Source: Symbiodinium natans (Eukaryota; Sar; Dinophyceae; Suessiales; Symbiodiniaceae). Taken from it: DNA of 64,000 bases. The stretch lies in assembly GCA_905221605.1 (NCBI GenBank), contig CAJNDS010002668.1, positions 60,001 through 124,000 on the forward strand, written 5' to 3'. Each line of letters starts with the position of its first letter. Within the stretch, counting starts at the first letter, position 1. This document shows positions 11,698-22,633 of this stretch, in pieces. The notes beneath the pieces were generated by a model. That model was given only the letters and a program-made list of their open reading frames with translations, was not told the DNA's origin and did no database searches. Made by a program: the position numbers and the translations under genes.

Positions 11698-11802
11698 TAG
11701 AGGTCCATGTACCTCATTATTCTATATTTGGGCCCCAAAGTCCTTATTGAAAGCACTATAAGGCCCAAGTACTCCCTATCTAGGTACATGGACCCTTAGG
11801 GC
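11698..11802. mobile_element. Family B hairpin element
   Basis: Starts CCTAGAGGTCCATGTACCTC and ends TATCTAGGTACATGGACCCT. Its internal TTGGGCCCCAAAGTCC and AAGGCCCAAGTA blocks match the other family members. It precedes the exon at 11919. Confidence 0.7.
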
Positions 11803-11918
11803 TAGCTTCACGGGCTTCTCTAGGCCTGACAGGATGTAGAAGTAGCCTGAGAAGCAGACCTGCAGCCGCGTCACTTCAGCCGCTCTTACAGGCCTACCGG
11901 GCTCAAGCCTGAAAAAAG

Positions 11919-14223
11919 TTTGGCGGAGCGGACAGCAGGAACCACACCACATCAGAAGCACGCAACTTGCACTGCTTCAACGATACGTCCAAGGATATGA
12001 GAGCCATAACGCCCAGCGAAGCCTACCTCTTCGGAACCCCTGAGTGGAGCCACCCCCCCCAACACCACAAGCTTCGCAAGTCAAACGGCTTCGTGCAGCC
12101 TGCACGCCTTCCGCCATGCCTTCGCAAGCTGCAGATAGCTTGAGCCTCCTCGCTGCAGTTTGACCCCCAAACCCTAAAATCTCTGAAGCTGGGAAAGCGG
12201 GCATGGTGAAGCTGGCATGATACAAGTTCGCATTCAATGTCCAGTGTATTCGAGAAGTCCTGCGGAGTGGTTCGTCCAGCTATGTGTGTGCCCAAGAATT
12301 CATATAAAACTCTACAGAGCACATCAGCGCAGCGTCAGCTGACCTTGGGGACCACATGAACCCTAAAATTGAGGTCATATATACCCTACACCACTATAAT
12401 TCATTCCAGTGAAGGTATATGAACCCTAAACCCTTCTAGGGTTCATTTGGTTTGGGAGATTACGCCCGTGTGTTCGCCGTTTCATGGAGGATGGCGCGAC
12501 GACGTGCCAGGTCTCTACAAGTAAGGTCGGCCTTCTTAAAACTGCGTTTCCGGCACTTGTAGCCTAAATTAAATAGCTATGTCGCAGTTTAGGGCCCTTA
12601 TAACTGTGCTTCTAACTAGGGGATGGTTCCTGTTCTGGGAGCCCTGTTGTATGACGGACCCTTATATTTCAGGGTACGGACCATATGTGTTTAGGGTTTA
12701 GGGTTTCGGGTTTAGGGTTCGCAGTAGTCCAAGCTTGCTCAGTTGCCGAAATCTTCGAATACGATGTCCGCGGTGCATAAATTACATAATTCACCTCCTG
12801 AGGAAGCACTGCTGCTTCACTTCTTTCATATGCAAATATCTCGGTCGGTCATGTGAGAGGGACACTCGTGATAAACACATCCTACTGCAAAAAAAACTGA
12901 ACCCTGAACCCTAAACCCTACACCCTAGACCCTACACCCTAAACCCGAAACCCTAAACCCGAAAACCCTAAACCCTAAACCCTAAACCCTACAAATTCCC
13001 CTTCACCAAGGCATCACCTTCAAGCCCTCCAGAGAGGATCGGCAGCTTCTGATGTTTTTTTACCGGGTGTAGGGTTTAGGGTTTAGGTTTTTTTTTCTCA
13101 GGTGTCTTAAGCCCTCTGAAGGCCGAACGCAAAGGCTTGGCCCTGAAACTCTGAGGTTTAGGGTTGAGGGTTTAGGGGTTAGGGCTCTAGGGTATAGGGT
13201 GGCAACCTTCCGCACCGGCCAAGATGCATTGTGCGCGTGGTGGTTGTCTCTTGATGGGCCGGGGGCCAGGGCGGGGGGGGCGGCCGGGCAGGCGGGGCGG
13301 GTACATTCTTACGTGACGAGTGGAAGAAGCACTCCATGGGGCATTATGAGAAGCCCCAAGCTTAACCTTATGCCCCCTAGGAAACTCATCCCGCAAGCAT
13401 GGCGACTTCTGAGTTCGGCACAACGAGGTGACAGGGACGCGCGCGAGCCTGCGCGAGGTATTTACGTTGACGGCTTTGCGTCCCAAACCCGAAACCCTAG
13501 TCCATGTACCTAACTATTGTATATACACTTGGGCCCCAAAGTCCCTATATAGCAAGTACTTTAAGGCCCAAGTATTCCCTATTTAGGTACTACATGGAAT
13601 TTTAGGGCAAGCTTGCAAGCGAATCAGAGTGAGGTGGGATGAAAGAATACAAGCTACACTCTGGAGCTTGAATCCCCAGACGCCCCAGTGAGGGTTGAGG
13701 GTTTAGGGTTCCTAAACCCTAAACCCTAACCCGGTTTAGGGATCCTCCACTCAAAAGCTTGAATCGCCGCCATGGCGAGAGGGTCGGAAAAAAGGGTTTA
13801 GGGTTTAGGGTCTAGGGTCTAGGGTTTAGGGTTTAGGCTGTAGTTACGAATAGTGTCCCCTTATGGTCCCTGTATGTCTATAGTCTAGTAACCGCCCAAA
13901 ACCCTGAAGGCCACTATATGATGCTGGTTTGGCTTCAGGGATTTTTGGGGTTTGCGGGGATGGGCCCGCCTTCACTATTCTAGCTGTAGTTGAGGGACTT
14001 GCTGCTTGTCTTACAATGCTTCTAACCCTAAACCCAGTTATGGCCTAACTCTGCTTATAACTGGGCTTAGCATGGCTCTTAAAACCTCTATGCCGTGATC
14101 CCTAAGCCCTAAACTCCAGACTCCTTATATAAACCCTTGGCAGACCCACACATCCTACATGAAAGGCAACCTCCACGCTCCCCAAACTCTGAACCCAAAT
14201 CGACTCGCCAGGAGCTGGGCCCA
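11919..14223 (+). CDS. Unrecognised multi-exon protein
   Basis: Proposed exons: 11919-12140, 12459-12510, 13011-13053, 13620-13687, 13758-13781 and about 14166-14223. The first is the longest open frame and contains DMRAITPSEAYLFGTPEW and LRKSNGFVQPARLPPC. A family A element separates it from the second, which reads VRRFMEDGATTCQ. The third reads ITFKPSREDRQLL, and the fourth RIRVRWDERIQATLWSLNP ending at a GTGAGG donor. The 13687 and 13758 ends join in phase. A family B element (13498-13609) precedes exon 13620. No domain is recognised, and other frames are open in parts of exon 1, so the reading is tentative. The 13200-13490 stretch is open in several frames but was not called. Confidence 0.4.
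12344..12458. mobile_element. Family A introner-like element
   Basis: Left end CTTGGGGACCACATGAACCC, right end GGGTTCATTTGGTTTGGGAG. A GTCAG just left of the element could be donor and the terminal AG acceptor. Core words ATACCCTACACCACTATAAT and GTATATGAACCC match other copies. Confidence 0.75.
13498..13609. mobile_element. Family B hairpin element
   Basis: Starts TAGTCCATGTACCTAACTAT and ends ATTTAGGTACTACATGGAAT, with the TTGGGCCCCAAAGTCC core. It directly precedes exon 13620-13687. Confidence 0.7.
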
Positions 14224-14676
14224 GGCCTGGGTTTAGGGTTTAGGATTTAGGGTTTAGGGTTTAGGGTTGGGTTCAGGAGAGGTTGTCATGTTTGTAGGTC
14301 TGGCTCGTCTGGCAGTCATCAAGTCCGGATTCAAAAAACAGGATAACAAAAGGTTGAAAATTGAAAACAGGTAGGGCCTTGAAAAAGGGTAACGGTGCAA
14401 AAAAGGGTTTAGGGTTCGCAGCCCAGATGCAAAAAGGTGTACCACCTGTGATGCTTCTGAAAACAGGGCCTAGAGGAGGGAACCTTCTAAGGGACCTTCG
14501 AGGCTACGTGTGGGCTACTTAGGTACCTAGGAGCTTCTTAAGGTGTATATATGTATATATATATACACATATTACACACACACACACCCGAAACCCGAAA
14601 CCCCAAACCCTAAACCCCAACCCTAAACTGTAGGGGTTATATAGGGGTTATGTAGGGGAATAAGGTTCAGGGCCCC

Positions 14677-14842
14677 TTCTACTTGGAGGTTCATGGTACT
14701 TACTAACCAATTATCGCTGTACTTGTAACTGTACTTACAACCATACTAGGGCACTTTAAGGGGCTTCTAAGTGGGTTATAAGTACAGTTGATAACTGGTT
14801 AATAACCCTAAACCCTAAACCATGAACCTCCAAGTAGGGGTG
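14677..14842. mobile_element. Family F hairpin element (ACTTGGAGGTTCATGGTACTT ends)
   Basis: Left end ACTTGGAGGTTCATGGTACT at 14677 and right end CCATGAACCTCCAAGT at about 14820-14836, with TTATAACTG/CAGTTGATAA inverted inner blocks. CCCTAAACCCTAAA sits inside the right arm. Other copies: 42922-43053 (also with internal CCCTAAA), 60568-60656 (clean), and right ends near 47890 and 49733. Confidence 0.7.
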
Positions 14843-14894
14843 CATCCCTTGAATGGCCTTGAAGTGTACTTGAAGGGGCATCTGCGGTCTGGGC

Positions 14895-15061
14895 ATGTCA
14901 GGGTTTAGGGTTTAGGGTCAGGGTTTAGGGTTTAGGGTTTAGGGTTTAGGGTTTAGGGTTTAGGGTTTAGGGTTTAGGGTTTAGGGTTTAGGGTTTTAGG
15001 GTTTAGGGTTTAGGGTTTAGGGTTTAGGGTTTAGGGTTTAGGGTTTAGGGTTTAGGGTTTA
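14895..15061. repeat. TTTAGGG array
   Basis: About 23 TTTAGGG units with two one-base irregularities, in spacer upstream of the FHA exons. The stretch from 15062 to 15440 holds AT-rich, featureless sequence. Confidence 0.95.
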
Positions 15062-15442
15062 GTGTACTAGACAATTTCTGGGCCCCTCACTGTTGTTGTT
15101 TTATGTTACATGTCACGCGATCCCTACGCCCTGTTTTTGGGTCTTCTGGCATCCAGGACTTAGCCAAGGCTGTACTAACCGCAAGAATAACCACTGTCAT
15201 CATACTACAGTTTTCTAACCGTAGCAAAAAGGGTGTTTACGGAAAAAAGGGCCTCTAATGTATAGACCCCTAAATAGTAGGATTCCCTTATAATCAGGAC
15301 CCGAATAAGGTACCCCATATATATTTTTGTAATTTTTTTAATATCTATATTTCTATTAGTATTGAATTTACTCTATTTTTTTATATATTTATGTTCATAT
15401 TTATATCGTAAACCCTAAACCCCAAAAAGCTTTCCCCTGCAG

Positions 15443-17404
15443 GGAAGACGGCGGTGCTCACCGCCGGCGGTGATCCCATCACCCTCGGCCGGAGCTCAAA
15501 ATGTACGATGCAGGCGCGTTGGGTTCCGGGTCGGTTTACGCTAAACCCCAAACCCTATAGCTGTGGACTGCTAGCAGAGAGCGCGTGCCAAACCTTAGAT
15601 AAGAACCCTGAAACCAATAGCTTGGTGTTGAGGGATTCAGAGATGCAACCCTAAACCCTAAACCCCTCAGCCCGTCAATCCGAAAAGCATCCCCAAGCCC
15701 GAAGCCCGAGACCCTGAACCGTATTGGGTGGGACTCTGGGCATTTGCAGCTTGGGTTGTAAGCCCTAATGGGTTTGGGGTTTAGAGTCTAGGGTCTGGGG
15801 TTTAGGGTTTGGTATTCGGATCCTTCTTGCAGGAACGGAGGGGTCCTGCCAACTGGATTAGTGCTATGTAGCAGCTGCCGCCGGTCGCGGACCCAGAGTG
15901 GGCCTGTTCCATTTACTTCGGGGTAAAGGGTCTAGGAAGTTTAGGGTTTAGGCACTGTAAACAATAAAAAGGGCCACTGGGGCAGGTCAATCTGCCGGGC
16001 GTTTCCAACACGCACGTGGAGCTTAGACTGCTGTGTCTTGACAGCAAAGGCTAAACCCAAACCCTAAACCCTGAACTCATCCCTAATCTCTACCTCGTTG
16101 CGAACTTGTGGAATCCCAACTGTCACGAAACTAAACCCTATAGTAGAAGCCAACAAGTTGGAGACTCAATAGCCCCAATCCCTAAGAGTAAAGTATAGGG
16201 AATCCCAGCACTATTGTCCTTAAAAAGGTTTCCAACTTTTTGGGGGTTTACTGTAGGCCTACACCCTAGGGTTTAGGGTGTAGGGTGTAGGGTTCAGGGT
16301 TTAGGGTTTCGGGTTTCGGGTGTACCTCAGAAACCCCAGACAGTCAGATGCCACACGCCATCGAGGATCTTAGGTTAGTCATGGTCCCTTAACACGGGCC
16401 CTTAACTGGGCAATCCTTATGTATCTCTTATATACTCTCCAACTTCAAAGAGAAGGTGAGGGACCATAAGAAGGCACCATGTAACTAGACAAACCCTAAA
16501 CCCTAAACCCTCATATCCTAAACCCCAAACCCTAAACCCCAAACCCCAAACCCCAAACCCTAAACCCGAAACCCCACACCCTACACCGTAGCCCCAAACC
16601 CTAAACCCTAAACCCTAAACCCTAAACCCTAAACCCTAAACCCTAAACCCTAAACCCTAAACCCTAAACCCTAAGCCCTAAACCCTAAACCCTAAACCCC
16701 GAAGAATCCAAGGAAGCCCGACTCCGGCGCGCCCTCCACAGCGCACCTCCGCGTGCGGGACGTATCTTCGAACGGCAGTGGCCTGGAGGAGGGACCTCCC
16801 ATGTGTGGTTTAGGGCTTGGGGTTTAGGGTTTGGGGTTTAGGGTTAGGGTTTTGGGGTTTAGGGTTAGGGTTTTGGGGTTTAGGGTGTGGGGTTTAGGGT
16901 TTAGGGTTTAGGGCTTAGGGTTTAGGGTTTAGGGTTTAGGGTTAGGGTTGGGGTTTTGGGGTTTGGGGTTTAGGGTGTGGGGTTTAGGGTTTGGGGTTTA
17001 GGGGTTTGGGGTTTAGGGTTAGGGTTTTGGGGTTTGGGGTTTAGGGGTTGGGGGTTTAGGGTTTGTGTATGTGTGGAGTGTTCCATTGGAGATTGCGCCA
17101 GCTTCAGTTCTGGTCGGAAAAAAGGGTTCTGGGGTTTGGGGTTTAGGGTTTGGGGTTTTAGGGTTTGGAGTTTGGGTTTTAGGGTTTGGGGTTTCGGGTT
17201 CACGGTTTGGGGTTCAGGGTTTGAAGGTCTGGGGTTTAGGGAAAAGGTTTGGGGTTTGGGGTTTAGGGCCTGTAGGCGTCTCCAGAGGTATCCTCCACTT
17301 ATGAGCCCAATTTTGTGTATCCTGGGACCCTAACAGTGCCATGAGGAAGGCGGCGTTTTTAAGCAGGAGCCCCAGAAGCGACTCTAATTTCAAGCGGCTC
17401 CCAG
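15443..17404 (+). CDS. FHA-domain protein segment, five exons
   Basis: FHA domains bind phosphothreonine peptides in nuclear signalling, DNA-damage and RNA-processing proteins. Exons: 15443-15522, 15875-15922, 15986-16049, 16713-16807, 17337-17404. Exon 1 has DPITLGRSSKCTMQ, the FHA Gly-Arg-Ser turn (about 15487-15498). Exon 3 has LPGVSNTHVELRLLC, matching the VSxxH turn (about 16001-16015). Exon 4 has LRVRDVSSNGSGLEEG, matching the DxSSNG signature (about 16759-16782). The motifs occur in the right order across three introns. Exon 3 ends at AAAG|GC and exon 4 at G|GTTTAGGG, where the telomere-like intron itself provides GT. The last exon reads MRKAAFLSRSPRSDSNFKRL. The following charged exons on the same strand may be its C-terminal part; the true start is not located. 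Confidence 0.65.
16500..16700. repeat. CCCTAAA array in the FHA gene
   Basis: CCCTAAA units, mixed with CCCCAAA in the left part, in the intron before FHA exon 16713-16807. A TTTAGGG/TTTGGGG array of the opposite orientation follows that exon (16808-17270). Confidence 0.95.
16808..17270. repeat. Mixed TTTAGGG/TTTGGGG array, intron
   Basis: Degenerate units dominated by TTTAGGG, TTTGGGG and TTTTGGGG, interrupted by about 60 bases of unique sequence at 17066-17125. Long open frames here (GLGFRVWG type) are translation artefacts of the repeat. Confidence 0.9.
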
Positions 17405-17738
17405 GTTTAGGACCCGCGGATTGAGTCATGGTGGAGGTTGGGAGGTTGAGGGTTTACGGTTTAGGGTTTAGGGTTTAGGGTTTAGGGTTTAGGGTTTAGG
17501 GTTTAGGGTTCAGCATCTCATGTCCAAGCCTTCACTAGTCAAGCAGCTTGTCAAGTGTTGGAAAAAAAACCCCAGCCACCCAAGAAACCCATAACATTGA
17601 GAAAATACAAAGTTCATTCAATACATTTTCAGTAGGCTTATGGCTCAAAAGTCCGCCCAAAACCTAAAATCTAACTTTTTGGAAGCAAACTTTCCCTCTT
17701 AAGGGGGGTCGGAGTTGGAGGAAGCTCGGTTTGGAGTC

Positions 17739-17878
17739 AAAAATCCAGAAAACGAGAGGCCACCTAGAACCGTCGACTTCAGTACTAAAAAATCGCATTT
17801 TTAATTGGGACCCGGGCCGATCCTGGGGTCCCCCCTCATTTGGGGTGTTTTTGGAAGCAAACTTTCCCTCTCAAGGAG
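17739..17878. repeat. Dispersed repeat, copy 1 of 2
   Basis: Reads TCAAAAATCCAGAAAACGAG at the left, then a block with GGGACCCGGGCCGATCCTGG and TCATTTGGGGTGTTTTTGGA. The same block recurs at 18630-18757 with about 10 differences. The two copies flank the 53-bp tandem array. No coding potential. Confidence 0.85.
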
Positions 17879-18112
17879 GGGTCAGAGTTTGAGGCCACGG
17901 GGGGTCTCCAAGACGATTTTGCCTTTAAAATTGAAAAACACGACCCCCCTTGACCAAAACTAGGCTGAAAAGGTCGCAGGGGTGGCCCGTCATCAGAATT
18001 GAGGGTTAAAAACCCTGAAACACCCTGAAAAACATTGGAAAAACTTAAAAAACAGGGAAAAACTTTGAAAAACCTTGACAGAACGTGACATCCTGAAGTT
18101 TTGGTCAAAAAT

Positions 18113-18607
18113 CCAGGGCCCCCCCGGGTGGAAAAAAACCATTTGCCCACGAAGGGGGTCAGGGAAGGGGGTCAGGGTTTAGGGCCCCCCCGGGTGGAAA
18201 AAAACCATTTGGTCACGAAGGGGGTCAGGGTTTAGGGCCCCCCCGGGTGGAAAAAAACCATTTGGTCACGAAGGGGGTCAGGGTTTAGGGCCCCCCCGGG
18301 TGGAAAAAAACCATTTGGTCACGAAGGGGGTCAGGGTTTAGGGCCCCCCCGGGTGGAAAAAAACCATTTGGTCACGAAGGGGGTCAGGGTTTAGGGCCCC
18401 CCCGGGTGGAAAAAAACCATTTGGTCACGAAGGGGGTCAGGGTTTAGGGCCCCCCCGGGTGGAAAAAAACCATTTGGTCACGAAGGGGGTCAGGGTTTAG
18501 GGCCCCCCCCGGGTGGAAAAAAACCATTTGGTCACGAAGGGGGTCAGGGTTTAGGGCCCCCCCCGGGTGGAAAAAAACCATTTGGTCACGAAGGGGGTCA
18601 GGGTTTA
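18113..18607. repeat. 53-bp tandem array, about nine copies
   Basis: Unit contains GGGCCCCCCCGGGTGG, AAAAAAACCATTTGGTCACG and AAGGGGGTCAGGGTTTA. Copies are almost identical; two later units have one extra C (54 bp), and the first copy has TTTGCCCACG instead of TTTGGTCACG. Partial units recur at 18760-18832. Each unit contains one TTTAGGG-like word. Confidence 0.95.
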
Positions 18608-18629
18608 GGGCCCAAAGGCTCGGTTTTGA

Positions 18630-18757
18630 TCAAAAATCCAGAAAACGAGAGCCCACCCAGAAGCGTCGATTTCAGTACTAAAAAATCGCATTTTGAACTG
18701 GGACCCGGGCCGATCCTGGGGTCCCCCTCATTTGGGGTGTTTTTGGAGGCACGGCCC
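18630..18757. repeat. Dispersed repeat, copy 2 of 2
   Basis: Second copy of the block at 17739-17878, directly after the 53-bp array and followed by two more degenerate array units. The order is block, array, block, partial array. Confidence 0.85.
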
Positions 18758-19598
18758 AGGAAAAAAACCATTTGGTCACGAAGGGGGTCAGGGTTTAGGG
18801 CCCAGAAAAAAAACCACATGGTCACGAAGGTCATTAGGGTTTAAATATACATAGTAAGAGAGGGTTTAGGGTTTAGGGTTTGACTGCAAGGTTTAGGGTT
18901 CAGGGTGTGAGGCTATGCGTCAAGTGGTGTGTTTATACATGTTTTACACATTTTATTGCTTATTGCCATGGCCGCCCCGACAGCAAGTTGGCGCATGCCA
19001 AGCTGGAAAACCTAATCACCTAGAGTAGGCCCTTATTGCCTTTTTGAGGTTTAGGGCCCCTTCATAAGCTGAACCCTTAACCCTGAACCCTGAACCCTAA
19101 ACCCCCCTTTAAACCAAAAAGGGCACCCCTTGGTCTATCCTTGGGTTCAGCAGTTGTGCTCAATCGTGTGCCACGAGTGGCAGATGTCTTCCAAACTAAG
19201 CCTGAAACCCCCTCTAAACACCCTACCCCTAAACCCTAAACCCCAAACCTAAATCCTAAACGCAAACCCTAAACCCCCAGAAGCCCTGTACACCCGACCA
19301 ATTAACCCGAAAAAGTTGGACCCCTCGTCGACTTTCTTGCATTGATAACAGCCCCCGTTCGCCGGGGCTTAGGGCTTAGGGTTTAGGGTGTAGGGTTCAG
19401 GGCTTCCGGTGATAATAGAGGGTACCTTGAACAAACTCGGTTCGCAAAATACATGTTCGAAACTTGTGATTATCGACCCTCCTTACACTAAAGTCAGTGC
19501 AACATTAGCCCTCACTATAAGTCCCATAATCAACCCTATAAGGGGTGCCTCACTCTCCCTAAACCCTAAACCCTAAACCCCTGTAAGTCAGCCTGCAG

Positions 19599-20339
19599 CT
19601 GAAAGCCAAGCTTTGCCAACTTCGACAGGAGCCAGGCTCGAGCAAGGTGCAAAAGCTCAAAAAGGACCCGGCTGTGCCCTAAGTCCTAAAGCTCTAAAGC
19701 CCTCAAGCCCTAAAGCCCTAAAGCCCTAAAGCCTAAACCCTAAACCCTAAACCCTAAACCCTAAACCCTAACCCTAAACCCTAAACCCTAAACCCTAGAC
19801 CCTAAACCCTAAACCCTAAAGCAAAAAACCTACCTAGATTGTGCCAGTGTGAGAGTCGAAGGCCCAAGCCTTAGGCTGGAAATCGGGATGAGGGTTGAGG
19901 ATTCGGGTAAAGGGGGGTTTTGTATACGCCTAAGAACTTGAGGTACAGGTTTAGGGGGCTTAGGGTTTATGGGGTTAGTGCAATCCCCTCCCCCTTGGGA
20001 TCCAGAAAAAGCACCTTCATCTCCTTAAAAAAGGTTCAGCCAGTTGCCCTAAACCCTAAACCCTAAACCCTAAGCCCTAAACCCTAAGCCCTACACCCTA
20101 AACCCTAAACCCTAAACCATGGGATTTGGGCGCTGTGGATCTTGGGTGCCTTTTTCAGGTTTCTTGCCCATGGCGAGGAAGGATGCTTTGGTAACCCCTA
20201 CCCTCAAAATGCGATCATTCCACTGCTCTATACATGTTTTTACATATATATATATATATACATATACATATACAGATGTATATGTATATTTATGCGTGTG
20301 TATATAAGTGTGTATATATATATATATAGATACATGTAC

Positions 20340-20373
<34 letters not shown>

Positions 20374-22088
20374 CGCGAGGTTCCAGACTACACAGGACTG
20401 CTGAATGTTTGCTATGGCATATTGGGCTATATGTGTAAGCCCACAACAGGACAACGACACGTTGATCAAGGAAGGGTCCCTGATCGTTTTCCCACTTCGG
20501 ATGAAGGTGAAGACAGACTCCTGGCAGCAAGATTCGGCACTCTCCGCCGTTAGGTTTTCAGGAAACCATGGTTTGACGGAAGACGGCAAGGTGGAAAGGA
20601 GGGGCCCCCCAAGTTAGAAGTAGAGCTATAAGGGTCCTGAATAGGCATACCGGTATCATAACTGAGGTTAGAACTCCATTAATTAAAGTTACTATAAGAA
20701 AGGGGCCCTTACTTGTAGGGGTTTATGGTTTAGGGTTTGGGGTGATGCTGGTTGTGTAGGCCTGAGTTTCCTGGCAGCTGCGCAGTCCTGGTTGCAAAAA
20801 GGTGTTTCGGGTTTCGGATTGACCTCCTCCGCCTTGCTACTGTCAGGGTTATCCCACCGTCAACCCTACAAGTAGGGGCCCCCTTACTAAACTAACCTGG
20901 TTAAGGAAGTTATAACCTACATAGTACTACTTATAACCCAATTTAGGGCCCTTATAACCCCATTTAGAACTAGGGGGCCCTTACATGTAAGTCACTAAAA
21001 CCCTGAGCCCCAAAACTGCAATTGAAGGACGAGGGACAGGCCAAGATTGCGGTCCTCGCCTCGAGTATCAGCCCACCGGCCAAGGAGCCAAAGGCGGGCC
21101 TTGGTGCTTAGGGTTTAGGGTTTAGGGTTTAGGGTTTAGGGTTTGGGGCTTCGGGCTTGAAGCTTAGGGGATATTTTCTGAGCAGGCTCACTTGGAGTCT
21201 TTGAGGGGTTGTCAAGATTTCAGGATATTTCCTATATCAGGATTTAAGCCTCAAGCCTAAATCCCAAACCCTAAATTCCGAAAGCTCTGAGCACGGCTTG
21301 CAATTTGCAGGTGGCCCTCGTAGACCTCGACGAGACACCTCCGCCACCTGCCGCGCCGGTGAAGTTCCCTGACGAAAGGCGTCAGTGCTTGGGGTTTAGG
21401 GTTTAGGGCAACCCTAGAGTATCTCGTTCATACCTTACTAAGTTTCTACTGCGGACGCCTGGACAAGCATAAACCCTGAACCCGAAACCCTAGGCCTTAA
21501 ATCCTAAACCCTAGACCCTAAACCCTAGCCCTAAACCCTAAACCCCAAAGCCGAAACCAAGGCTGATAGATGAGTCGCTGCCCCTACCTCGGGCTGACAA
21601 GCTGCTGCAGCAGTTGGACTCCAAGCTGGAGGCAGGTTTAGGGTTTAGGGCTTAGGGTTTAGGGTTTAGGGTTTAGGGCCCATAAAGTGCAGGGCTTAGT
21701 AACTTCAGGTTTCGAGAGGCGTTCCTTTGCAAGCGTGAATCCGCAGGTCCACCGCCGAAACCCTAACCCTAGGTCCTGTAGTGTGGCCTTGTCTGCTTGA
21801 TGGGTGGCAAAAACAAGCTTTAAACCCCAAACCCCCTGAAGGCCCCCCAAACCCTAGACCCTAACCTCAAACCCAACCCGAAGCCTCAAACCCCAAACCC
21901 CCCCTACAGTTGAGGGTTTAGGCCCCCAAACCCTAGACCCTAAACCTCAAACCCTAGACCCTAAACCACAAACCCTAAACCCTAAACCCTAAACCCCTAA
22001 ACCCAGACCTGGGTTCTGGGTGCAAGGAGATCTCGGCCGGCAAGCTGGAGAACGGCGGCAAGGCGAAGAGCAAGGACCACCCGCACGG
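19599..22088 (+). CDS. Charged linker exons, probably of the FHA-containing gene
   Basis: Proposed exons: 19599-19673, 20450-20553, 21028-21093, 21311-21378, 21562-21635 and 22027-22088. Readings include LKAKLCQLRQEPGSSKVQKL, DNDTLIKEGSLIVFPLRMKV, DEGQAKIAVLASSISPPAKE, VALVDLDETPPPPAAPVKFP, LIDESLPLPRADKLLQQLDS and EISAGKLENGGKAKSKDHPH. Each follows an AG acceptor and ends at GT or GC (20553 GT, 21093 GC, 21378 GC, 21635 G|GTTTAGGG). The first and fifth look coiled-coil-like, the fourth proline-rich. No domain is recognised. Continuity with the FHA exons is inferred from strand, spacing and similar style; phases were not verified through every junction. An exon near 18983-19020 is possible but its frame is undecided. 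Confidence 0.5.
20241..20366. repeat. TA-rich and GA microsatellite
   Basis: TATATA and ATACAT stretches followed by about 13 GA units (20340-20366). It lies in the intron before exon 20450-20553. Confidence 0.85.
20598..20714. mobile_element. Family D element
   Basis: Contains GAAGTAGAGCTATAAGGGTC, a degenerate AATAGGCATACCGGTATCAT middle and the right end ACTATAAGAAAGGGGCCCTT ACTTGTAGGG. A second related copy lies at about 20866-20992. Both are intronic. Confidence 0.55.
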
Positions 22089-22633
22089 GTAGAACCTGAA
22101 AGCACGTTTAGGGTTTAGGGTTTAGGGTTTAGGGTTTCGGGTTTAGGGCTAAACCCCTGCCAGCCCTAAAAAACTCTACATGCCCTTTCGGCTCTGGAAA
22201 GCTCTATAAGCTCTGCCACACTACATTCTACAGCTTCCGGGGTCTGAGTTTAGGCCTTAGGGTTTGAATGTTAGTTGTTGTACGTATGTTGGGTAGACAG
22301 AAAGCTTGTCAAGGGCCTTTCCCAGCTGACTTCAGGAGTCTGGGTTCATAAAAGGGCTTATGACATTTATACAGAAAGTCAGTGCCCGTATAACTCTACT
22401 TGTAACTGTGAGGTCCTTCCTTGTAGTTGTATGGTTGCCTTTTTTTTTTTTTTGGGGGGGGGGGTGCCATTTTGTATGGTAAGCATAATATTAGAACAAG
22501 AAGTTCGAGTACACAAGCAAGGAATAGCGTGTCAAAGTCCCGGTAAAACCCCTTCAACAGCCTAAACCCTAAACCCCTAAACCCCTAAACCCCTAAACCC
22601 CTAAACCCCTAAACCCACAACAGACTTTGCCAG

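Noticed and set aside
16970-17333. Long open frames reading NPKPQT or GLGFRVWG
   Set aside because: They are translations of TTTAGGG/CCCCAAA-type repeats, open because the heptamer lacks stops in some frames. The same holds for many frames elsewhere (28418-28684, 38469-38702, 43092-43286).
18113-18607. CRISPR-like array
   Set aside because: Units are contiguous 53-bp tandem copies with no distinct spacers, in an apparently eukaryotic genome.
19154-19200. Exon reading QLCSIVCHEWQMSSK
   Set aside because: The bases before it match an intronic repeat (AACCAAAAAGGGCACCC ... GGGTTCAGCAG) also seen at 35846, 43139 and 55333, so the segment may be part of that element.
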